64,000 bases of DNA, from contig NC_026657.2 in assembly GCF_000004075.3 (NCBI RefSeq), positions 26,010,408-26,074,407 on the forward strand, given 5' to 3'. This DNA comes from Cucumis sativus. Lineage: Eukaryota; Streptophyta; Magnoliopsida; Cucurbitales; Cucurbitaceae. The notes under the pieces are model-generated. The model had not been told where the DNA came from and made no database searches. It saw only the letters and a list, made by a program, of their open reading frames with translations. The position numbers were made by a program, and so were the translations under genes. This document shows, one piece after another, positions 23,838 through 33,949 of this stretch. Numbering within the stretch: position 1 is the stretch's first letter; every line of letters starts with the position of its first letter.

Positions 23838-26800
23838 CTATAAGACCATCATTTGGAATGAGAAATATAGGAAAACTTCATGCAATACAACTCAATAGTA
23901 ATGAGTCACCTAAGATGATATGAGTGAATCTAGAAAATGTGGAACAAAGGCAACCAGCAAATGTATAACAGAGAATCCAGAATAGGTTCCAAAAAGAAAG
24001 TGCACAACAAGACTTTTCTTTTTAGGAAATGCATGGATCAAACCATACATATAAACCTTTTTTTTATTGCTCGCCAGGATCAAATTAAGAGAGTTTCATT
24101 CATAATGTAAACTGGCATGAATAGGCTCTACAATCTAAGACATCAACATGAATCATCCAATCAGAAGAAAAAAAAAAAAAAATCACGCATAGTGCACCTT
24201 GATTGATTTTCTTGCTTTTGTGAGTCAGCCCATAAACTCCCTTGCATTGCTCGAGTAACTTTCACCCAGTGTAATGGTTTTAAGGTGTTTTTTTTTGGAG
24301 CATTTACAACTCCTGTGGCAACTCGGCCTCTTCCTTGAGCTGTTGATCCTAGGGAAGCTTTGCCTCTTCCAGCAGAAGGCGGCGGCGGCGGTGGTACATT
24401 TGATCCTCTTGATCCGGGAGGAGGGGGTGGCATTGGTGTAGCACCTTGACTTGTCAGAGAATTGGAATTGAAGGGCTTTGCTGGTGGAGGAGGTGGAGGA
24501 GGTCTAGTTGATTTAGCACCATGACTTGGCAGCTCAACACTGGGAGGTTTTGGCGGTGGTGGAGGAGGTGGAACTGGTGCACCACTATTTGATTGTGGAG
24601 GAGGTGGAGGTGGAGGTGGAGGAGCACCAGAAAGTTTTGGAAATGGAGGTGGAGGCGGAGTTGGAGGAGCACTAGAAAATTTTGAAAACGGAGGAGGAGG
24701 TGGAGGTGGAGGAGCACTGGAAAATTTTAGAGGCGGAGTTGGAGGAGGTGGGGGAGCACTAGAAGATTTTAGGGGCAGAGGAGGAGGAGGTGGAGTAGCA
24801 CTAGAAGATTTTGAAACTGGAGGCGAAGGCAGTGGCGGGGGCGGGGGCGGAGGAACACTAGAAGATTTCGGAACTATATGTGGGGGTGGAGGCGGAGGTG
24901 GAGGTGGAGGAGCACTAGAAGATTTCAGGACTACTGGAGGGGGAGGAGGCGGAGGTGGGGGAGCACCGGAAGATTTTGCAATTGGGGGTGGAGGTGGAGG
25001 TGGAGGTGGAGGTGAAGGAGCACTAGAAGATTTTGGAACAAAAAGGAGGAGGTGGGGGTGGGGGTGGGGGTGCACCAGAAGATTTAGGAACATGTGAAAG
25101 TGAATGAGTTGAGGTTGTAACAGGATTGTTAATAGTAGGATACTGAGGTGGAGATGGAGGAGGTGGAGGGGGTCTCACATGCATTGTTACAGTGGTCGAA
25201 TCTGAACTAGAGGAAGTTTCTACATGAGGCTTGTTATGTGATAGAGAAAAAGGTGGTGGCGGTGGTGGTGGTGGTGGTGGTGGTGGAGGAATCACCTTAA
25301 CAGTTGGTGTCATATTATTTGAGTCAAGTTTCCCACTAGCATCGGTAGATGGAAGATTAGATGGAGGCAACAGAGGTGATGAAGAGGGCAAAGGTTCTTT
25401 ATTTGAAAATATCTTGTCTTGAAATTCATCAGAAGATTGAGGAGACTCTGATGAAATATTCACTTCATTAGCACCAATCTTGTCAGACAATAATTCAGAA
25501 GAATGTACCGTGGCTGGAATTGTAAAGTTGGTAGAAGTTGGATCCACAAAAGGCTTTGTAATAATATCAAATACTTCATCTGAACTATCGGCAGTGCTAG
25601 ATGTATTATTTTCCTCTTCAGAGTCTACTGGTGAAGAGTATGAACTAGTTTTATATTGCAATCTTGACAATTCTTTCACATCACTCAAGGCAGAAAGATT
25701 CTTAAGTAGCCACAAGGCAGCATCATCGTTGTTATCAATCCACTCGACACCACTAAAAAGTTCTTGAACCCTGGAAAAAGCTTCAATTGGCAATCCACCT
25801 TTCTCTTCACCATTCAAAATGGAGGTTGGAGCCCTTGGAGGAGAGATGTTTTCCATCTCCCCAAACAAAACCTAATTTAGAGGTAATTAATTAGACGGAC
25901 AGATAAAGAGAAAAAATAAATGATTAACTCGGACTGAGACACTTATTTCTTATGGTTATAAATAGTAAAACCATGAGCTTCGAATTGAGATTCTACAAAT
26001 GAGGGTCGATGTACACACCTCAGCTCGAAAGCCTTTTGGATAACGCTCCTTTGACTCCCAAAGAATATCCAAATTTTCAGAGGTTAGCATCAGTATGTTT
26101 GATCTAATAAATGCTGTATTGAACATAATACGAAACATCATAACTTCTCTTTCTGGTTCCGATTCCAAATGTGAACACTCCAGCACTACATCTCCTTGAA
26201 CCAAACACTGTACGTCTATTTTAATCACATCACAGTCTGCCTGCAGTGAAAACGTCCATCTTTTCATGGTTAGCATATCTAAAGTCTATGAAGTCCCTAC
26301 AAAATTAAAGTAGAAAATCAGTATTTCAAACTTAACCTGATGGTAGTGACGGAGGGCCTTGTTCTTCTTGGGCATAGAGAAAAGCATCTGCGTGGAAAGT
26401 CCACCCTTACTGAAAAGATTCCTCCCAAAAATACGAATGACTGGTCTGCAGCCATTCTGAGCATCAAAACCTGGAACGCCACGAAGAATTACACAATCTA
26501 AAGAGAGTGCTCGCTCAGGTGGTGGCCACTCAGAGACTATATTTCTCCTTGCTACATATTGCAAGTAGCGGAGCTGAGATGGAAATGGATTTAGTGGGGA
26601 CAAGAGCTGCAAAAACCCTTTGGGAGCTTCTCGATGTACAATTTCAAGAGTTTTCCTCTCACCACTGTGCATTTTTCTAAAAATCAAAAAACTAGCCAAA
26701 AGGAATGCCAAGAGAGGCCAACCTCCCCTCTCACAGTGAAGAAGAATAACATTTTGTTGGTTACCAAGCAGAAGCCAACTTTCACAAACACGGAGGAAGT

Positions 26801-27221
26801 GCTGAATCAACGATAGTGGAAGAAGCGGACAACCTTCATATTGTCGAGGATAATCCATGACAGTGACGTCATACGCACACAACACTTCTGCAAATTGGCT
26901 CCTTTTCTCCCCTTCACGAAAATTAAACGCAAGGAAGGAAGAGTCCGGGAATTCTTCATGTAATTCATTAATTATTTCATGCAGATATATTTGGTACATA
27001 CCATCAGGCAAAGCTTCAGTCGAAAAACACGAATCAAAAACTGCACAATTTCATGAAATCAACACACCCCAATGAGGAACTATTAACGCAAGTTCATAAT
27101 GACCTATATCACAACGAATAAATAAATAAAGTGGCCAATTTCACTTACTATAGACTCGTTCAACAAATTCCAGCAACCCATCTGGAGGTCTTCGGTAAAA
27201 GAATCTACTAAGGAGGGACAT
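18676..27221 (-). CDS. Class II formin (PTEN-like, C2, FH1 and FH2 domains), 17 coding exons, one frame break
   Basis: Actin-nucleating formin of the plant class II type (formin-like protein 20/18/13 group). Coding exons (minus strand, high to low): 27221-27149, 27040-26337, 26240-26019, 25871-24198, 23837-23711, 23526-23455, 23356-23258, 22340-22299, 22215-22135, 22056-22006, 21920-21839, 21573-21479, 20479-20408, 20303-20187, 19828-19760, 19674-19608, 18809-18676. All introns are GT-AG and every phase agrees, except that exon 4 contains one surplus base in FH1 (see its entry). The ATG at 27,221 starts MSLLSRFFYRRPPDGLLEFV, the conserved class II opening. With the frame restored the protein would have 1,259 residues; as written, translation stops in exon 4 after about 615. 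Such formins bind membranes through the PTEN-like module and build actin filaments with FH2. Confidence 0.92.
24198..25871 (-). other. Formin exon 4: linker and proline-rich FH1 with a +1 frame break
   Basis: The exon opens VLFGEMENISPP, runs through an acidic, serine-rich linker, then about a dozen repeats of the form (P)7-12 followed by PKSSSAP or KFSSAP. These are typical FH1 profilin-binding sites. The frame set by exons 1-3 ends at a TAG at 25,023-25,025 (...PPPPFCSKIF stop). The frame required by exon 5 onward (KNTLKPLHWVKVTRAMQGSLWA, exon end in phase 2) is offset by one base and opens from about 25,090. Removing one T from the T5 run at 25,040-25,044 would join the frames in step with the repeat pattern. 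The cause may be a true mutation or an assembly error. Confidence 0.85.
26019..27221 (-). other. Formin exons 1-3: PTEN-like phosphatase and C2 domain
   Basis: Residues 1 to about 190 form a PTEN/dual-specificity phosphatase fold. The P-loop reads LLHCERGGWPLL (His126, Cys127). In active PTEN the loop is HCxxGxxR. Here Gly130 is kept, but the position of the essential Arg (Cys+6) is Pro133, so catalysis is not expected. This matches what is known of plant class II formins. The following segment (about residues 190-333, ending RAEVLFGEMENI across the exon 4 junction) is the C2-like domain. In moss this module targets formin to phosphoinositide membranes; that role here is inferred. Confidence 0.88.
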
Positions 27222-27720
27222 TCTGATGAAATGATTTTACATGTGAGTAGATAATGGCTGCAAGAAAGGAAAAAACTGAAACCAGAATTAAAAGTTTCCC
27301 CAATTCCCAGACGAATTCTGAATCTTCTCCAGAAAAAAAAAAGTGTAAAAATCTAATCCTAAATACAAATTGCGAACTGAGTGGAGCTAGATAACATGCA
27401 ATTCCATTCTGAATTAAAAAAAAAAAAAAAACAAGTTAGAAATCAGCAGCATTGCAATATAAGTTAAATATTGAGCTTATGAGGGGATATAGACGTGAAT
27501 GGGAAGGGAAGATGGGGGGAATGAAAATCAAAGAAAAAAAAGGAGGAAATTAGAGAGAAAAAGAGTTCACCTGAGGATGAAGATGAAGGGAAGCGATGGA
27601 GAGGTGGAGAAATGGAGAGACGGGAGAGGGAGAAATGGGAAAATTTTGAGAATTTGAAAGTAGAAAGAGAGAGGACCCCACGCCGCCACAGCCCCAAACT
27701 TCAGCTTTTTGTTGTGTACT
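27222..27720 (-). promoter_or_regulatory. Formin 5' UTR with leader intron, and promoter-proximal DNA
   Basis: The 36 bases before the ATG (27,222-27,257) follow a strong acceptor (TTTCTTGCAG). A matching donor (CATCCTCAG|GTGAAC) lies at 27,571, giving a leader intron of 313 bp (27,258-27,570). An upstream leader exon runs to about 27,700 in T/C- and GA-rich DNA. Leader introns are common in plant cytoskeletal genes and often raise expression. No clear TATA box was seen upstream. The transcription start was not determined. Confidence 0.6.
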
Positions 27721-28425
27721 CTCTCTAACTTCAAATTTATCGTTCCCAATTTTCTTCCTCTCAATTTGCTCTCTCTTCTTTAATTATCCAACTAATTCCT
27801 TTTTTCAAATTTGTTTTTTTAGTTTTTTTTTTCTTTTTTTCTTTTGATTATTTTGTATCAAAATTGTTAAAATAGATCCTTATTTACTTTGGTTGTCATT
27901 TTGTTCTTTTTCTTAGTGATAGACTATATGTTAGTGCTCTCTCTTATTGGTAAATATGAGAACAGAGTTTCGTTCTTACCTTGTGTTTTAGATGGATTTC
28001 AATGAATTCAATTTGCAATAGAAAAGGCTATACATATTTTGAGATTATTGAGCTTTTTCTTTCTAAGTATAGTCTGAAGTAAAAATGTCCATTTACTTGA
28101 CCAAACCATCCACAAGATTCGCTTCAAATAAAATGCAAAAATATGTTATTGATGTTGGCGGACAATGAGGGACGGAGGGACGTTGTGAATGTACATATTA
28201 CACACACAAGGTTATAGTTTTAACAATTAGCTATTTTTAAATTTTCGTCACAACTATTTTATACTTTTAGTTCGTTTTTAATATATAGATATAAGATGTT
28301 ATAATATTTAACACTTTTTTACCTTAAAATCACTAAGTTTGTTCTATTTAAGTTGAAGAGTAGACTATAATAGTAAATTTTAATTTTAACTTTAAAAAAT
28401 TATGGGATTTAATATTCTAATTTAA
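27721..28425. other. Formin upstream region / intergenic, no other gene
   Basis: T-rich then AT-rich DNA upstream of the formin on the minus strand. It probably includes the core promoter. No ORF, RNA gene or repeat was recognised. Confidence 0.6.
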
Positions 28426-28722
28426 GGATTTTTTTCAAAAATATAACAAACCGGCAAAGTATTTACACTGTATAGAACAATTTTGAAAACGAGAAAAGTC
28501 CATAGGCTCACAATGGGAAAATACATAAAAATACTCCTGTCAATAGTACGTGATTAATTGGCCGCACACGTACGTGCAATTCTTCTTTTAAACAATCATG
28601 GTACGCGATCGTGTAGGTAATATCAACACTGACCACGTGCACGTGTAATCCTTCTTCTAAATGATCATGATATATGATCGTGTAGGAAATGATACGTGAT
28701 ATAAACAATTGTGTACCTGTTG
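28426..28722 (+). repeat. Dispersed repeat (ACGATCGTGT family), copy 1
   Basis: Begins 'ttcaaaaatataacaaaccggcaaagtatttacac', then 'ttttgaaaacgagaaaagtcc', 'ggctcacaatgggaaaatac' and 'acgtgattaattgg', and ends in a stretch with repeated GATCGTGTAGG. The same order of motifs recurs at 32,685-33,005 and 61,845-62,175 (same strand) and at 59,975-60,545 (opposite strand). It is non-coding; the short ORFs on its minus strand are shared between copies only because the DNA is. It looks like a non-autonomous transposon or part of one. Class unknown. Confidence 0.7.
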
Positions 28723-29098
28723 AAACCGCTTTGCTGGAACACTTCGTCATAACAACAAAACCTGCAAAACATAAACTCGTCAATTGTTGGGTTGAGTTGT
28801 GAAACTCGCTTTCTTTAAAACGTTTCACGACTCTACTTTAGGTGCTAGCAGTTGTTATAGTCTTGTCGTCCCCAAGATAAAACAGCCTTCTGCGATGGTG
28901 AAAATAACACTTGGACCCACCAGAATACCAACACTCGATAAAGAACACTTACTACACTAGGAAGAGTAAAGAAATAAATATTAAAGGGGTTTTTTTTTTC
29001 TTTGCGAAGAGGAAGAATATGAGAGAAAGACTTTTGTTGTTGTGTTGAAAATAGAAGGGAGAGTGAGTTTTTATGGAAGAAGTATGCGAGGTAAGGGA

Positions 29099-29149
<51 letters not shown>

Positions 29150-29150
29150 T
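29099..29150. repeat. (TAA)n microsatellite
   Basis: About 16 perfect TAA units. The leucine-rich ORF on the opposite strand is produced by this run and is not a gene. It lies downstream of the copia coding remnant on the minus strand, possibly inside its 3' LTR. Confidence 0.9.
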
Positions 29151-29264
29151 ATGGTTATAAATTAACGACATTTTTAAGGAGATAAAAAAAGAAGATTTTC
29201 CCGTTCTTCTAAAGTTCAAGAAGACTCAACCACTTCTTACTTCTTGGCTATTCCCACTTAAAAA

Positions 29265-30593
29265 AAATTAAACATATTTTCATCGAGCAATGTCTATCTA
29301 TGTAAAACCGTGCTTAAGCAAAGGTGTCTTACGTCTTAAACCTTTACGTAGTGACAATGATCAGAATATTGTAAAGTAACTATTGCTTTTGAACTTTACC
29401 TCTAGTAGCATTGCACATACAATATTATTCGAGTGAAGTTCTAAAATGCATGTGCTTTAAGGCATCGCACATATATTCAAGTTTAGTGGACGCTCTAGAG
29501 AATTTGCCTAAAATTTCATAGAAAACAACTCTCACTTCCACATTCACAAAGGTGAATCTATCAGAAGTACTCCTATAGTTAGGTACCCCACTTGACATCA
29601 AGTATAGAATTCATTAAGAACTAAGTTCAGTCTCTTCTTTCGCTTAGGATATCATAAGAATGGAATTCTTAGATGTTTTCTAGCATGATTCTCTTCATAT
29701 CACTTGTGATAAGTTATTACTCATTCAACCTGATTCTTGGGATCTTCAATCTTTCAAGTTGGATTTGCCTCATAGACAATTCGTTTTTCTATAGGCTTGA
29801 GTCTCATTTTCTTTATGAGGTTCTGAAAACCTTCTATATAATCATTCCTTTCGTCAAATGATCAACCAAGTTATCATCAGTATGTATGTGATCCACTATA
29901 ACTGCACTGGTAGTAATAACCTCTGTAAATGGTAATGTGCTTACGACGTATTTCTCGTCTCTTGCCATTGTAATAACAGTTATGAACTTTTTTGATAACT
30001 AGAGTATTGTCGAAATGGATCGGTATGGTTGATATTGATATTTTCCATGTGACAATCTCTGATAGCAAGCTTTGAAGCCGACTTGCTTCTTCACAAGCAG
30101 TAGCCAATGATATTGTTTTCTCTATGTTTTCTCTCTACCTAAAACCTTTTGCTATTAGCCTAGCTTTATACTTATTGATTGACCCATCGGGATTGAGTTT
30201 CTTTCTTAAAACCCCCTTGCAGCCTATTGCTTTGCAGCCAGGTGGAAGGTTAACTAAGTGTCAAGTTCTATTTGATTCAAGAGAATCCATTTAATCATTA
30301 ATAGTTTTATGCCATAAGTTGACATCAACTGAGGAAAAAGCTTTGATAAGATCTTTTGGATCTTCTTCCACATTGTACATTTCAAAGTCTTCTCCAAAGT
30401 CGTTGGCTATTCTTACTCTCTTGCTTCTTCTAAGTTTAGGATCTAAGCCCTTATCTTGGGATTGGATCCTAATTGAAGGTAAGCTACTAGAACTTGAGCC
30501 CCCACTAGTTTGACTAACCAGGCCCCCCACTAATTCTAGATTTAAAAGGAAACTTATCTTCAAAGAAGTTTGCATTGATTTTATGATTACCTT
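29265..30593 (-). mobile_element. Decayed Ty1/copia retrotransposon: RT start fused to RNase H end
   Basis: On the minus strand 30,575-30,290 reads RRSKRVRIANDF...SSVDVNLWHKTIND, the copia segment before reverse transcriptase. It continues past a stop into HLVNLPPGCKAIGCKGV, KLNPDGSINKYKARLIAKGF (RT start) to about 30,120. Then, without the RT catalytic core, it passes to ATACEEASRLQSLLSEI...IRRKHITIY (RNase H) and DDNLVDHLTKGM near 29,840. About 1 kb including the YVDD region is missing, and there are several stops, so the element is dead. The 3' LTR may begin near 29,265 (TGGGAATAGCC after a purine run), but this is unsure. The element continues upstream of the nested TRIM at 31,903. Confidence 0.85.
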
Positions 30594-30743
30594 TGTTGAT
30601 TTTATGGAATTAATCTATATTTCATTAACTATTTAGTAGAGGTACAAGTTTATATACAACCATAGAGAAATACACTTCAGAAAATAATATCAAATAATAT
30701 CTCTAGAATAATATCACCTAAGAATAATCTAATTATATTAATA
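30594..30743 (-). repeat. 3' LTR of the TRIM-like element
   Basis: On the plus strand it begins TGTTGATTTTATGG and ends ATTAATA, matching 31,747-31,897 over its length with a handful of substitutions and small indels. On the coding (minus) strand it follows a purine-rich primer tract. Its ends are TA...CA rather than the usual TG...CA. Confidence 0.88.
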
Positions 30744-31746
30744 CCCTCCCTCAAACTCAAGGTTGAAATCACAAACTTGAGTTTGCTAAGAACTAAGAAT
30801 AGAAACAATATATCTAGAATAGAATAAAAAATCTGAAGAATAAACACACAAAGAACTTCTAGGCTAAAACAAACCCACGAAGAGCAAAACAAAGAACTTC
30901 TGGGATAGAAACATAGATGCTCGTATAGAGATCTATAACAGAACCTAGGAAGAACGAAACAAGAACTTCGGGGGCAAAATGAAAGAGCAAACTGAAGCAA
31001 AGTAGAATCAAAGCAAGACGAAAACAGGGTCGGAATTGGACAGAAGCGTTTTTTCGGATCAGAATGGAATAGAACGAACTAAACTAGAGCAAGTCAAAAT
31101 CTGACTAAACGGGAAATCTGGGGCGAATAGAACGAAAATTGAACTGAATGGAGCAGAGAGGCTTAGCGGATCTGAACAAAAATAGAATCGAGGCGTTGTT
31201 GGATCTGGGCTTCGATCTAAACTTCGAAGGCAGACATGAAGGATGGGTCTGAACGAAATCAGACAAATCTAGAACATATTGGAGGCGGATCTGAGGATCT
31301 GAGGACATGTGGTTTCATGGGTTTTGTCGGGACAACTTAAGGAGATGGAGCAACGACAACGAAACGCAGTGGCGAGCAGAGCTTCTTAGACGACAGACAA
31401 AACCGAAACTCTTCAACTGGGCGTTCAGCTTCAACTGATAGAGGTTCAATCGGCTGCTTGGCTAACGAAAAAACAAGAGGTCGGACGGAGAACTATGAAG
31501 GAGATGGTTAGGAAGCAAGGGCGGCAGACGCTAATGAAAACGAATGGGGTTTGAATGGTGGCAAATTTGAGCAACAATGAGCGGCAAAGGGAAGGTGTGA
31601 CGACGGCGGCAGATTTGCAAATATAAGGGGTGGCTTCGACTAATGGGGGATGATTCTGCCTCCGTTGATGATCAACGGAGGCCGAAATCGAACGGGATGT
31701 GGAGGCTAGAATTCAATGAGGCGAAAATCCTAGAGCTCTGGTACCA

Positions 31747-31897
31747 TGTTGATTTTATAGAATTAATCTCTATTTCATTAATTATTTTTTTTAGAGGTAC
31801 AAGTTTATATATAACCATAGAGAAATACACTTAAGGAAATAATATCAAATAATATCTCTAAATAATATCACTTAAGAATAATCTAATTATATTAATA
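31747..31897 (-). repeat. 5' LTR of the TRIM-like element
   Basis: Direct repeat of 30,594-30,743. It touches the primer-binding site TGGTACCAGAGC with no gap on its inner side and the ACCTT target duplication on its outer side. Confidence 0.88.
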
Positions 31898-31902
31898 ACC
31901 TT

Positions 31903-32680
31903 ATTATTTAAGTCATAGAACCTAAAAAGGGATCATTAAACCAAGATTCTATAATTCTATGATTTCATGGTCTTTTATATTTGGTACATGATCTTAAACC
32001 AATAGCATTTAGATCTGGAAGAGGAAATATATGAGAGGTGACAAATATCGTTTACGAAGTGGGAATTTGAAGAAGTGAAAAAAGATTAAAAAAAAAAAAA
32101 AAAGAGATGACGAAGTTCTAGAAGAGATAATGAAAAAAATCACGAACAAAAACAAGTGTGAACATGAAGAAGAAGTAATAATATGAAGAGGAGATGAATA
32201 AATCACAAGGAAGAAAATGAAAAAGAAGTGGAAATTTGTCCGCAATATTCAATGAAAAACTTGGAATTTATGACAATATCATGATTTTTTTTTTTAATTT
32301 TGTTACACGTGTCGTAAATATTTTGGTGTTTTTTTATTATATTTATAATTTATATATTTTTACATAAAATATTGCTCTTTTTACTAAGAAAAATTATAGT
32401 GCATTATTTGAATAAAAGATATACCAAGTTTTATTAGGTGGAGAATAAAATTAAGAAAGTTTTTAAAACGAATAAAAAAAATCTGTGAAAAACTCGATCG
32501 CATGCGAGGAGTCTTTATCTTAACTCTGCGAGAATGAAGATTGAAATAACGAGGGGAGATAGGAACATGGGCAATTCCCTATCATCTTGGATCAAAATCA
32601 TCTTCAACCTTAGCTTTAAAAACAATAAGAAAAAGAGAAGAAAAACAATAAACTTTTAGTTGATTTGTTAATGGAAATTT
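31903..32680. other. Flank of the nested insertion; end of copia remnant, then intergenic
   Basis: The first 100 bp or so rejoin the copia remnant once the nested element and one ACCTT are removed. The remainder is AT- and GA-rich DNA with no recognised coding potential. Confidence 0.5.
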
Positions 32681-32684
32681 AAGG

Positions 32685-33005
32685 ATTTTTTTTAATACAA
32701 CAAAACGCGAAAATAGTTATATAGTATATAACCATTTTAAAAAAGGAAAAAGCCCACGAGACCACAACAGAAAATAATAAAAATATCACACAATTAATTG
32801 ATTACACACGCGTGAAAAATTGATTTTGTATCCAGTTTAAACGGTCTTGTACCTCAGTCTGAACAATCTTGTACTATTCTACCAAGTTTAAACGATATTG
32901 TACCAAATCTAAATGATCAAATAATTTTGTATCCTTATATCCAATCTAAACGATCTTGTACTCGTGTGCCTAATCTAAACGATCTTGTACTCTTATACCT
33001 AGTCT
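32685..33005 (+). repeat. Dispersed repeat (ACGATCGTGT family), copy 2
   Basis: Shares with copy 1 the ordered motifs 'ggatttttttt aa', 'aacaaaacgcgaaaatag', 'aaaaagcccacgagaccacaac', 'attaattgattacacacgcg'. Its tail is a minisatellite: about five spaced copies of 'taaacgatcttgtac'. It ends where the tRNA-snoRNA duplication begins. Confidence 0.65.
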
Positions 33006-33082
33006 AAATTAAACTCAAAATTAAAGAAATAAATGTAAAATTTAATGAAAAGTCAAATATTTAAAATGAAACTGAAATAAAA

Positions 33083-33187
33083 GATTGTCAAGCTCAGATG
33101 TGCCTTCAAATTTCGTCCGAGGGAATCAGACGGTTGTGATCGACCCACGATCACTTGGGCACCATAGTCATCATTGCAATGACAATT
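33083..33187 (-). ncRNA. snoR43: C/D box snoRNA (snoR43-like), dicistron 1
   Basis: About 105 nt on the minus strand, starting 7 nt after the 3' end of the tRNA. Box C is ATGATGA (33,174-33,168). Box D is CTGA (33,097-33,094), and a D' CTGA lies at 33,129-33,126 with a weak C' after it. A terminal stem pairs TTGTCA with TGACAA outside boxes C and D. C/D snoRNAs guide 2'-O-methylation of rRNA in the nucleolus. In Arabidopsis snoR43 is made from a tRNA-Gly/snoRNA precursor cut by RNase Z, and the arrangement here is the same. The snoR43 name rests on this context rather than on an alignment. A TTTT terminator follows at about 33,082-33,079. Confidence 0.82.
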
Positions 33188-33194
33188 GGCGAGA

Positions 33195-33265
33195 TGCACC
33201 AGCCGGGAATCGAACCCGGGTCTGTACCGTGGCAGGGTACTATTCTACCACTAGACCACTGGTGC
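33195..33265 (-). tRNA. trnG-GCC: tRNA-Gly (GCC), dicistron 1
   Basis: 71-nt cloverleaf on the minus strand: acceptor GCACCAG/CTGGTGC, D-arm with A box TGGTCTAGTGG, anticodon arm GTACC-CTGCCAC-GGTAC (anticodon GCC), and T-arm with B box GGTTCGATTCC. There is no encoded CCA and no intron. It is identical in sequence to the copies at 36,281 and 39,577. Upstream on the minus strand are a TATA-like TATAAATAAAAT and a CAA next to the start, typical of plant Pol III tRNA genes. The tRNA supplies the promoter for the snoRNA downstream. Confidence 0.97.
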
Positions 33266-33949
33266 TCTTTGTAAACATCATTCTATTTTATTTATAAAAC
33301 ACACACACCATGAATGTTGACCAATCCAAAAATTTATGCAATTAAGTGGAAACGAATTTGATATAATATCTATAACACTCTCCTTTAGTGAGATTAAAAT
33401 ATGAAGAAATATCCAACTAGTAAAAATGAATATTGAATGAGGAGGGAAAACCAATACAAAGGCCTCATCACAATACCTCCCAAAATCATCCACTGCGACG
33501 TCATCTTAAATGGTTGATTAACTAAAAAACTTAAGGTAGCCGATAAAATACCTAATACTAGTGGAGTTTTTAAAACAATGGGTGGATACTTCTAAAAAAA
33601 ATCAAATTTAAGCTACCAAATTTGTTTGTCATCAATCTTACCAAATATTCAACAAAGTGATTAAGATTTTGTATGCAATCACTCGATAGAAAACAATCCC
33701 AATCTTATCGATAAAGACCAACATCCATGAAAATGCCAATATGTAAATCTCTTAGAAAAATGATTAGTTGGATGCAAAATTCTAGAAACTAGTAATATTG
33801 TAGTAGTTGAAATTAATCGGTTGAAGTTTGTAACACTTTAAAAAATTAAGCTTCTAGCACATACTAATTTACTTTTACAAAAACGACAAAAGGCAAGTCC
33901 AAACTACATGATACACACTCATACATACTTAACACTTGTTATACACGAC

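Larger units (their letters stand above)
30594..31897 (-). mobile_element. TRIM-like non-autonomous LTR retrotransposon nested in the copia element
   Basis: The element is 1,304 bp, bounded by direct repeats of about 150 bp (30,594-30,743 and 31,747-31,897) and flanked on both sides by the same 5 bp, ACCTT (30,589-30,593 and 31,898-31,902). On the minus strand the sequence next to the 5' LTR is TGGTACCAGAGC (31,746-31,735), one base from the standard initiator-Met primer site TGGTATCAGAGC. The sequence next to the 3' LTR is a purine tract, GAGGGAGGG. The 1-kb interior has no gag, protease, integrase or reverse transcriptase. The element therefore used proteins from elsewhere. The LTRs differ at several sites, so the insertion is not very recent. 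Confidence 0.88.

Noticed and set aside
25231-25767. Glycine-rich and other plus-strand ORFs over the formin
   Set aside because: They are shadows of formin exon 4 on the opposite strand; the minus-strand exon chain accounts for the region.
28845-29219. 124-codon leucine-rich ORF
   Set aside because: The leucines come from a (TAA)n microsatellite read on the other strand.
30677-31308. ORFs inside the TRIM-like element as possible gag
   Set aside because: Translations are low-complexity, lack a zinc knuckle or capsid-like features, and do not match between frames; the interior looks non-coding.
33085-33297. Repeated plus-strand ORFs (also at 36,186 and 39,467) with near-identical 65-70 residue translations
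   Set aside because: They are antisense readings of the tRNA-Gly/snoRNA unit; conservation is explained by the RNA genes.
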